From: Sipunculus nudus
Taxonomy: Eukaryota > Annelida > Sipuncula > Golfingiida > Sipunculidae
Assembly: GCA_026874595.1 (NCBI GenBank)
Contig: CM049307.1
Location: 73,510,643 to 73,574,642, forward strand
Length of the DNA: 64,000 bases
Reading direction: 5' to 3'
Numbering within the stretch: the stretch's first letter is position 1; each line of letters begins with the position of its first letter. Both the position numbers and the translations under genes were made by a program. The notes beneath the pieces were generated by a model. It saw only the letters and a program-made list of their open reading frames with translations. It searched no databases and was not told where the DNA came from. Of this stretch, positions 36,801 through 48,800 are shown piece by piece.

Positions 36801-39800
36801 CTGTTTCTTTATTTGATGTCTGTTTAGGGGCTATTTGGGTCCAGGTGGTCTACACATGTATGGACAGTACTATAACCGTTTCTTAATTTGATGTCTGTTT
36901 AGGGGCTATTTGTGTCCAGGCGGTCTACACACGTATGGACAGTACTATAACCGTTTCTTTATTTGATGTCTGTTTAGAGGCTATTTTTGTCCAGGCGGTC
37001 TACACACGTATGGACAGTACTATAACCGTTTCTTAATTTGATGTCTGTTTAGGGGCTATTTGGGTCCAGGCGGTCTACACATGTATGGACAGTACTATAA
37101 CCGTTTCTTAATTTGATGTCTGTTTAGGGGCTATTTGGGTCCAGGCGGTCTACACACTTATGGACAGTACTATAACTGTTTCTTTATTTGATGTCTGTTT
37201 AGGGGCTATTTGGGTCCAGGCAGTCTACACATGTATGGACAGTACCATAACCATTTCTTTATTTGATGTCTGTTTAGAGGCTTTTTGGGTCCAGGCGCTC
37301 TACACACGTATGGACAGTACTATAACTGTTTCTTTTTTTGATGTCTGTTTAGGGGCTATTTGGGTCCAGGTGGTCTACACATGTATGGACAGTACTATAT
37401 CCGTTTCTTTTTTTTATGTCTGTTTAGGGGCTATTTGGTCCAGGCGGTATACACACGTATGGACAGTACTATAACTGTTTCTTTATTTGATGTCTGTTTA
37501 GGGGCTATTTGTGTCCAGGCGGTATACACACAAATGGACAGTACTATAACCGTTTCTTTATTTGATGTCTGTTTAGGGGCTATTTGGGTCCAGGCGGTCT
37601 ACACACGTTTGGACAGTACTATAACCGTTTCTTTATTTGATGTCTGTTTAGGGGCTATTTGGGTCCAGGCGGTCTACACATGTATGGACAGTACTATAAC
37701 CGTTTCTTAATTTGATGTCTGTTTAGGGGCTATTTGGGTCCAGGTGGTCTACACATGTATGGACAGTACTATATCCGTTTCTTTTTTTTATGTCTGTTTA
37801 GGGGCTATTTGGTCCAGGCGGTCTACACACGTATGGACAGTTCTATAATTGTTTCTTTATTTGATGTCTGTTTAGGGGCTATTTGTGTCCAGGCGGTATA
37901 CACACGTATGGACAGTACTATAACCGTTTCTTTATTTGATGTCTGTTTAGGGGCTATTTGGGTCCAGGCGGTATACACACGTATGGACAGTACTATAACC
38001 GTTTTTTTATTTGATGTCTGTTTAGAGGCTTTTTGGGTCCAGGCGCTCTACACACGTATGGACAGTACTATAACTGTTTCTTTTTTTGATGTCTGTTTAG
38101 GGGCTATTTGGGTCCAGGTGGTCTACACATGTATGGACAGTACTATATCCGTTTCTTTTTTTTATGTCTGTTTAGGGGCTATTTGGTCCAGGCGGTCTAA
38201 ACACGTATGGACAGTACTATAACTGTTTCTTTATTTGATGTCTGTTTAGGGGCTATTTGTGTCCAGGCGGTATACACACGTATGGACAGTACTATAACCG
38301 TTTCTTTATTTGATGTCTGTTTAGGGGCTATTTGGGTCCAGGCGGTCTACACACGTTTGGACAGTACTATAACCGTTTCTTTATTTGATGTCTGTTTAGG
38401 GGCTATTTGGGTCCAGGCAGTCTACACATGTATGGACAGTACTATAACCGTTTCTTAATTTGATGTCTGTTTAGGGGCTATTTGGGTCCAGGTGGTCTAC
38501 ACATGTATGGACAGTACTATATCCGTTTCTTTTTTTTATGTCTGTTTAGGGGCTATTTGGTCCAGGCGGTCTACACACGTATGGACAGTACTATAACTGT
38601 TTCTTTATTTGATGTCTGTTTAGGGGCTATTTGTGTCCAGGCGGTATACACACGTATGGACAGTACTATAACCGTTTCTTTATTTGATGTCTGTTTAGGG
38701 GCTATTTGGGTCCAGGCGGTCTACACACGTTTGGACAGTACTATAACCGTTTCTTTATTTGATGTCTGTTTAGGGGCTATTTGGGTCCAGGCGGTCTACA
38801 CATGTATGGACAGTACTATAACCGTTTCTTAATTTGATGTCTGTTTAGGGGCTATTTGGGTCCAGGTGGTCTACACATGTATGGACAGTACTATATCCGT
38901 TTCTTTTTTTTATGTCTGTTTAGGGGCTATTTGGGTCCAGGCGATTTACACACGTATGGACAGTACTATAACCGTTTCTTTATTTGATGTCTGTTTAGAG
39001 GCTATTTGGGTCCAGGCGGTCTACACATGTATGGACAGTACTATAACTGTTTCTTTATTTGATGTCTGTTTAGGGGCTATTTGGGTCCAGGTGGTCTACA
39101 CATGTATGGACAGTACTATAACTGCACAGGAGGAGCTGCAGGGGTTATTGACCGCTGGATGTTCACTAATGACCACATTTACCAGCACCCTACATGTAAG
39201 GTATGTCTGTATTGTGTAATGTCATCATTTTTAGTAAAAGTGTGAGTGTTAGGAAACAAAATTACTAGGAAGTGAGATGCATATGTAATTATTAGTGCTG
39301 TACCTTCTTAAAATAAATCTCATTTGAAAATAACACTCTTAATCCTATCAGGTATTTTTGGGTTATAATTGGTGAAGCCTTACAAAAGAGTTTGATATTA
39401 AATGTTAGTCAGTTTTACCATTGTGATCTCCTCTGTTTAGTTCTCTATCTGACAGAATCTGCATGACATGAACTCAAACTGAATTTTCATCGTCTCTACA
39501 TACTTCAAAGTAAGTGATCTTATAATTAGGTTTGTGTGATTTGTATATGCAGGAGGTCTACCAGACAGCTGTACCCCATGACCCAGAAGGTATACTTGGG
39601 ACATTGACCTCCATCTTTATATGTTTCCTGGGACTCCAGGTATGTGGCACCAGTTTGTTCAAATTGTTTCAGTTTGGTGATTTTTGGCCAAGTTATGAGA
39701 CACTGTACTCAGTCATAAGGCCGAAAAAGCATACTAAAATTACATTCTCAGAAACAACTTAAACTTTCATCACCAAATTTTATGCAAATATTGGTCACAT

Positions 39801-42800
39801 GATCATTTTTAGCTCAGCTGACTATAAGTCATCTGAGCTATAGTCTGTGTGACAATAGTACTCCATTTGTTAATAAAATAAATGAAATCAATCCTCTTCC
39901 CTGTCTCCAAAGGTACTATCAAAATCATACATAAGCTAAACAACAACAACTCATAATACAGCTTATATTTATTACCACACAAAACCAGCATGTGCCTCAT
40001 TTCTAAATAATATTTTTTTATCATATATAACAGCTGAGCGTCGTGACTCATAGGTCCCTTGTTGAAATTGTGGTATTGATGGAGCCATCTGCAGTGACCT
40101 TTTTTATACAGGGGTCATCAGTACATTGAGCCATAATTTCTCAAGAACAGCAGAAGCTAGTTTCCGAAAATTTTATGCAAAAATCAGTCACATGTCAAAT
40201 GTTAAGGAATTGAGCTTTTTGTAGTGCCGCCTGCATTAACTTATATTTTACGGGGGATAAGCTAAAACAATTCTCCAAAATCCGTCAAATTGTTCAATAT
40301 TTCAATGAAATGATCCTTGAGATGAGCTCTCTCAAGTTTGTTCTAATGGTTTCGGTTTGATGAATTTTGGCCAAGTTACAGGAATTTGAACTTTGTCATT
40401 TGGCCAAGTAAGCATACTAACATAGCAATCTCTGAAACAACACTAGCTAGCATCACCAAGTTTTGTGCAAATGTTAGTCATAACATTTTTGAAATTGAGG
40501 TTTTTGCAGCTCCACCTACATAAACCTATTGTTTATGGGCAAAAACCTTTTAGCCTCTGTTGTGGAAGGTACCAGTCTAAGCGAAACGTCATTTGACCTA
40601 TGACCTGCGAGTCAGCCTCGTTATGGATATAATTAAGTTCTGTGTAGTTGAGCCGGAGTTCATCACTTTATAACAGCCTCTTTCATTTAAAAAATGTTTT
40701 ATAATGAAACTCATGCTGAATGGTTTAATTTATCACAAGAATTATTCTATGGTAGGGTTCTCTCATTTGTATAAGAAATGATTGGGTTCATTGAATTTTG
40801 GTAGAGTCAAAGAAACCTGAAGTGGTCTTGTGGCCATTAGGAAACCTATTTCAAACTATGGGCTTCAATTGTCTTCTTCTGCAAAACTTTTGTAACATTG
40901 CACAAAAATGTTCCTTAGATGGCCTTTGTTCAAGTTTGCTTTAATGATTTTGGGCAGAAATATTGGAACTTTAACAATTAAAGGACTGTGAGATACTTTA
41001 TGAGATGCTGTGAGGTACTCTGATACAAAGCAATATATAGCAACCACCTTGAAATTACAACCACTTTTTCATGGTTCCAATATTTTTTGCTCTTTATATC
41101 ATAAACTCTAACCTTTAAATAGCAGGCACCTCCTTATTTCATTTTATGACCAACTATTTTGGTCCCAATGGTTGATCTGAAACTCAATTATGTGACCACT
41201 AAGTACAGAGTAAACATTTCCTGCCCAGGTGTAACGGAGGGTTGAGTCTAAACCAATGCATTACATCCCTATAAATTATTAAATGGCAGTAGATAAAACA
41301 ATTGCAGGGCAGATCTAAGCCTGTTCACGGATGGATTACACAAGGCTAGGAATGTTTGCATCACGGTTTCATAACTTTTTATGAGGAATGCTGTTAATAA
41401 TATGCTTGATACGTAGACCCCTAGCTTTGATAAATTCACTTGGCATTAAAGATTCATGATTGGTTCATATTATATCACCATTGGGCTACCTGTTTAGAAA
41501 CTGTCTATTGGTAGAGAAAAAAAGAGACTGAGTACTCCTTGATAAACTCAGCGATGTAAAATTGTACCTTTTGAGGGCTATAAAAATGTGCATTTTTCAC
41601 AGCTATAGGCAGAGCCTTTAATCATGTATAGCTGCCAGACTTATAGGAGAACATAGTCTTATATTACATAAAGAGTGTTTTGATTATGTCTGCCCTGGAA
41701 TGCAAGCTGCAGGGGCAAGCTGTTCATGCAAAGTGTCAAAGTCGGCAACTTAGTATGGATCAGTTTCTCAGAAAACAGACTATATCACGGCCCTATAGAA
41801 TCAATCTATTTGATCTTAAGTTAATATTTATGATATATCAAGCATAAATATTGTACAAGCATTTATTGTATATTTTGTAATGTTGTTATTAACAGAAGTT
41901 GTGCTTGCCTTTAGATGTGCTTGGATACAATTTTATTAGCTCAGCTGACTATAAGTCATCTGAGCTATAATCGTGGTCCGTTGTCCGTTGTCGGTCTATC
42001 TGTCCGTCCGTCTGTCCATAGATGGGGCATGTTTTGAAACCGTAAGACCCATGGATCCAAAATTCAGCATAATGTTGGATGTCCGCAAGATCTCCTACCA
42101 AGCCAGAAACTGGGTATTTGCGACTTCCTTCCTTAGCGAAATTAAGGAAAAAACCTCAATTTTTTATTAAAAACCTATTTTCACACTTCAGGACTGCCTA
42201 ATATCTAAACCACTCATCTGTTTTTCCTCATATTTACCGTAAATATTCCTCTATATAGTTCCTATGGACATGCCTGAAATTAGGTCTGTATTATATAATT
42301 GTATCCTCCAAAACAAAGTTTTGTGGATACTATGTTTTTGACCAGGTTCCGCCGCCGCCGCGGCGTTAGTTTCCGGAGAACTCCTCTGAGACTACTGGAC
42401 AGATTTTTCCGAAACTTACACAAATAATCGGGTCACATGTGAACTGGTGCCTAACCAAGTGGCCTTGACCTCTGACCTTTCCTCTCTACCCAGCGTCCAT
42501 TTGTGCCTCTGTTTCCACACATAAACCCATATATCTAGGGAACCATTTGACCGATCAGGAAAAAAAAATTACACAAATGTAGCCCTTGGATAGCTTTATA
42601 ACATACACAAAAAAAAGGTGGCGCCACCTGCAACCATGTTTGCACAGTGCACAAACACTGCAGACATCCAAGCTCATATCTCGGGAACCATTTGACCAAT
42701 CAGGGAAAAAAATTTACACAAATGTAGCCCTTGGATAGCTTTATAACATACATAAAAATGGTGGCGCCACCTGCAGCCATTTTTGCACAGCGTCCATCTG

Positions 42801-45800
42801 TTTGTCTGCCTTAGGTTAAAATCACTCATTCTCTGCAGTGGTTTGACCAAATTACCTGAAATTTGGCATGCGTATTCATCCCGCATAGCTTTCTTGATTT
42901 TATGACAGGTGGGGCCACCTACATTCACGTTCACGCTTTAGACATCCATGCTATATCTCTGGACTTGTTTGACCAATCAGGAAAAAATTTTTACACAACT
43001 GTAGCCCTTGGATAGCTTTATAACATACACAAAAATGGTGGCACCACCTGCAGCCATTTTTGCACAGCGTCCATCTGTTTGTCTGCTGTGGGATAAAATC
43101 ACTCATATCTCTGCAGTGGTTTGACTTTTCCACCTGAAATTTTGCATGTGTACACATCTTGGATAGTTTCTCGTTCAAATAACAGGTGGCGCCACCTACA
43201 ATCATGTTTACATTGTAGAGATCCATTCTAATATGTAACACATGTAACTCTATTTCCCCTTGCCACTCAATCCATGCCTCACTTCACCCATCCTACTCTG
43301 ATTTTGGCAGATACACGTAGTCGCTTGTCAACTACCCGTATTCTAGTTTAAAAAAGTTATGGGCTCAAACATAAGGCATTTTGTAAAAAATCAGGAAAGA
43401 TATTTGATCACTTAACACAAAACATGTTAAAGCTAAGGATTTTTTCCCAGTGATATTACTTTAATTAATCTAAAATTAAATTGTATACCCAAAATTAGAT
43501 CAAAATCTTTTAAATTTTTTAAAATATTAGCAGTAATAAAAAAAATTGGTACCTTAAATTTTTCCCAACTTTGGCCACGGCATGTGTTTTTCCTGTAAGT
43601 ACTGTGGATTTAATTTTCACAGCATGTACACCCAAGGATTTAATCTGAAATTTGAAAATAAAAGCTGCAAAATAAGGCTAGTTATTTATTTTTTTAGGAG
43701 GCTCTTGTTGTATTCCCTTACATTGTCATACAGTCCATTTGGTCACTGTAGGTCATTCAGTGGAGCTCTCTGTGCTCCCCAGGCGGTTGGCATAATGTTT
43801 TGTAATCCCATCACTAATGCAAGCCCTCTGTCCACTGGGTTAAGCTTGATCAGGCTGTCTGCAGTTAATACCACATGGAGCCTTTTTCTCTCTCTCCCCC
43901 CCCCCCCCCCCCACTCCATTCTGTTGACAGACCTGTACTATGAACTAGATGAATCTTATAATTAACATTTTTTTTCAGCAACGAGCAGTAACAACAAAGA
44001 TCCCTCCCCCACTCACCACTTCAATACACAGGACAAATAAACAAGATGAATCTTATAATTTTAATGTTAAATAAATCTTTTTGTTGAGACATGGACAATT
44101 TTGATTTTTTTAAAGAAAAAAATGTTCAGAAATTTAATCCTAATATTCAAATGTGATAAAATATTAGGATCTAATGTAAGTGCTAACTGATAAGATTTAA
44201 GAAGATATAAATACTTTGTAGCATTTCATTCATATCTCTTAAAGTTGGCGGGGCCTAGGTGTGAATATCACTGTTTACTTAGTATTAAAATTAGGAATAT
44301 TGGTCAAACTTTGTGGGATTATACTTTAACTCATATGGCCATATATTTAACTTTTGAAAACTTAATTGCCTTCACACATAAGTTGTTTATGAAATGTTAC
44401 TTTTATATGACACTTACCGTAGGCCCATTTTTTCCCTTGGTGCATCACTAAATGGTTTAGCTGATGTCCATTATTCTATAATTTACAGAGTTTCATTTTA
44501 GCAGGGCCATTTTCTAATAGCTTTTCAAATGATAATATACATGAAAAAAACAAAAGAAATAAAAATATTTTGCAGTTACTAATATTTTCCAAAATTCAGC
44601 TGAGCAATGTGACCCATGGGTCCCTTGTTTTATTTCTTAAGTGAGTTTTTCTTATTCATTTAAGTATTTATAAATAAAATCATACAAAACATATCGTGCT
44701 AATTTTATGTCTTATCATGCAGATTAAGGTAAAAACCAAAATCAGTTATTCCAAATGATATTGAATAGCTACTTATGTTTACAATGTATGGCCAGAGGAG
44801 CTTATGTAAGAGCATCAATAGTCAAATCTTACTTAGGTGACCTCCTCACAAATGTGACCATTTTATTGTGGTCCTGTTGGTGTTCGTAATTCAGAGGTTT
44901 TACTGCATATGCTTTTGAATAAAAGTTTTCTTTGTTCTTAAATTGATGGCCACCATTTGTCTGTTGTAGGCTGGGAAGGTCCTGCTGATCCACAAAGACT
45001 GGGTGAGCCGAGTCATGCGCTGGCTGATCTGGGCTGCCGTCCTGGTAAGTAAACGTTTCTATCATGTTACATTGATCAAACTAAGGAGTCAGGTTTTATT
45101 ATGGTATTATTTTACAGTATGCTTTAAACATATAAACTTCAAGTGGACACTCCCCTCTTTCAAACAGAACTAGCAAAACAGCGCACTTCTAATCAAAGTT
45201 ACAATAAGTCCCCATTGCACATTAACCAAACCTGCTTTAATGACAAATAACAATTTTTCATCACCTTTAGTGTATTTCTGTTTCAGGGTGGAATAGCAGC
45301 AGCCCTTTGTTATGCAAGACAAAATGGAGGTGTGATTCCTTTTAACAAGAACCTCTGGTAGGTGGAAGCTGTTTTCTGTGTTTCCTCAAAGTTGATTAAC
45401 TCTGTGGTGCGCTATCATGTGTTTAATATGTCTCCCCCTCCAGGAGAGACATGTTTTCAGTGCCATAGTCTGTTGTTGTCTGTAGGATATCTTGTGAACA
45501 CGATAACTTTTGAAGGGCTGCATATTTTCCTCCAAAATTTGAAACACTCATCGTTCATCCCAAACTCTCAAATGAGTTCAAAAACCCTGTGACCCTGACC
45601 TCCATCTTCAAGGTCTAATCTGCTGAAATGTGAAATTTTTGTGAACCTCATAACTTTTGAAGCATTTATCATTTTGGCCTGAAATTTGGTACCATGATTG
45701 TTCCTACAAAGTTCTCAGAGGAGTTTGAAACTCGATGACCTTGACCTGGAAATTCAAGATTAAATTGGCCTAATTATATGTGATGTATTAACGGTATGAT

Positions 45801-48800
45801 CCCCAGAGTTCTCAGCTATAAATTTACGGGCTTCTCCCGCGGTCAGTTTGCCTTGTTGTGGATAAAACAACTTGTATGCCGGCATTGTTTGTCTTGACTT
45901 TTTGATTGTCAATACCTGACAACCTGGCGACGAGCAGGTTTCGGACATACGCTTATACAACGCATATCACGCCTGTCGCTAAAGTTAACCAGCTCCTTGG
46001 GACTGACACTTTCGCGACGCATGGATTTTGCTACGCTTTCAAGCCACGAAGTGCGCCATCGGTCTGGGTCTGCGAGACTGCATTCCTACCGCATGTTCTG
46101 GGTACGAGAGACCGTAACTCAGCAGTATAAACAAACAACATGGCAGCTGCACATGGCACATTGCCGACGTTCTCCGGCAAGGATTGGTCAACATAAAGTC
46201 AACGTTTGCAATTCTACTTCATTGCAAATGATATCACGGACGAAATGGACACTAAACGCCGTGCTATACTTCTTTCTGGGTTAGGTGATAAAACGTTCAA
46301 CCTTATTCGAAGCCTTGTTGCACCTGGCGCCCCAGGCGACTATTCCTTTAATGAACTGTGTACATTGCTCGAGAAACATTTCGAACCAAAACCGAACATT
46401 ACACTTTAACATTTCATGTTTCATTCCTGTCAACGTAAACCTAACCAGTCGGTAACTGCTTTTGTTGCTGAGATGAAAGACTTAGCTCGCCTGTGTGATT
46501 TTGGCAGTACCCCTGAGGGTGTGCCTCTGACGCCTCAGTATGTATTAGAGGAAAACCTCCGTGATAGACTGGTTTGTGGCATTCGTGAACAGTACATACA
46601 GAGCCGTCTGTTGGGTGAACAAAACCTAACATTCCAAAAAGCACTTGACATTGCTCTTTCAATGGAGTTAGCTAGAGAAAACACAACAAAATTGGAACTT
46701 GCCACAGACCAATGGGGTCCAACCAAAACCTAATGTAAACAAATTGACACATAAAGCACGGCCCCAGAAACCAGTAAAGAAGATGCCTCTGTGTTTCTGC
46801 TGTGGCAAAAACAACCATTCTCCAGCAGAATGTAGATTTAAAGACAGTGTTTGTCATTTTTGTTCCAAGAAAGGCCATATTGAAGTGAATTGTTATGCTA
46901 AGAAAAAGGCAAACAAGTCGGTCAGACAATCACAACCTACCCACCTTGTTCTCCATGAGGGGGAGGATGGGCAGGAAGAGCCAGAACCAACCACAGGGTC
47001 AGTTTATGGACTGTTTAGTGTAAATGGCATGCATACACAGCCATTGGTGACCTGTCTTACAGTTGAAGGTAAACCATAAAAAATGGAAATTGACACAGGA
47101 GCTGCTGTCTCTATTGTAAGTGAAACAACTTGTCAGATGCTTTGGCCAGACAGACAGCCCAAGAAAACCATGGACACACTTCGTACGTACACAGGAGAAG
47201 AAATTCCAGTTAAAGGAGTACTTGATGTCCAAGTGGAATCAGATGGGCAACTCTTTAGACTTCCTCTGATGGTTGCGCTGGGAGATGGACCTAGCCTGCT
47301 TGGTCGGAACTGGATCAGTCAGATCAAGCTCAACTGGCAAGAGATACATAAACTGTGTGGCATTACTAAAACACCCATGCAATCATTACAGACTGTTTTA
47401 TACAAACACAGTGACCTCTTAATGGAGTCACAGGAAACCAACAAGGGTGTTTCAGCACACATATATGTGGAAGATGGAGCCACTCCACAGTTCTTCAAAG
47501 CTAGACCACTGCCGTATGCCATGAAGGGTCTGGTGGATAACAAACTTGATAGACTGTTAACTCAGAATATCATTGAACCAGTGCAGTACTCTGACTGGGC
47601 TGCACCAGTTGTTCCTGTTGTCAAAGGTGACAAAACAGTACGCCTGTGTGGTGATTACAAAATACAGTCAACCGGGTAGCAAAGCTATATAGATCGGTAT
47701 CCAATACCCAACATTGAGGATATTTATGCCCAGTTGGGAAACGGTTCAACATATAGCAAGTTAGACATTAAACATGCTTATGAACAGATTGAACTGGCTC
47801 CGGAAAGCATAAAATTTGTTACAGTGAACACTCATGGTGGACTTTTTACATACAAACATTTACCGTATGGGGTTTCGTCATCGCCAGGAATCTTTCAGAG
47901 AGTGGTAGATTCCCTTATAAAAGACATTCCAAACACCATTGGATACCTAGATGATATACTGGTTACTGGTGCTACAGATGAGGAACACTTATGGACTCTG
48001 GATACACTTTTGGAATGCCTCAAGGAAGCAGGGTTCCGGTTGAAAAAGTCAAAATGTAGGTTTTTACAAACAGAGGTCGAGTATCTCGGACACATATTAG
48101 ATGCTGTTGGAATCCGTCCAGCAGGGAAAGCCCTCACTGCCATACAAGAGGCCCCAGCCCCTACTAACGTGTCGGAACTTCGGGCTTACTTGGGCTTGGT
48201 TTACCACTACGCTCGATTCCTGCCCGGACTTGCGGGATTGCTGGCACCATTTCATACATTGCTGAAAGGAGATGCAGAGTGGATGTGGGGTAAGCGTGAG
48301 GAAGCTACTTTCCGAAAGACAAAAGAATTGTTGAACTCTCCACGTGTTATGGTACATTTTGACAAAGCCACTGGTACTCACATGTGATGCCTCGCCGTAC
48401 GGTGTGGGTGCCATACTGTCTCACACAATGCCAGATGGGACAGAGAAACCTATAGCATGCCACTCTCGTACGCTGTCGCCGGCTGAGAAGAACTACTCTC
48501 AACTTGATAAGGAAGGCTTGGCAGTCATAGTAGGTCTTAAGAAATTTCACCAGTATCTGTGGGGCTGGCCATTCAGTATAGTGACAGACCAAAAGCCGTT
48601 GATCGGTATCTTCGGAGAGCACAAAGCTGTGCCACAAATGGCCTCGCCTAGACTACAAAGATGGGCACTCACATTGTCAGCATATGAATACACCATAAAG
48701 CATCGCCCCGGGCATTCCATTCCGCATGCTGACGCCCTGAGTAGGCTCCTACTGCATGAGAACACTACCCTACAGGTTCCAGTACCAGGGGATACAATCC

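Noticed and set aside
36560-39123. CRISPR-like array
   Set aside because: The repeat has no spacers: monomers are directly joined, and the host is an animal.
36512-39219. Long plus-strand open frames of 83-162 codons with a 25-residue repeat
   Set aside because: They come from the 75-bp monomer (a multiple of three), are in a frame other than that of HGSNAT exon 12, and are broken by the 74-bp monomers. The conserved protein frame is the one ending in the real exon at 39074-39200.
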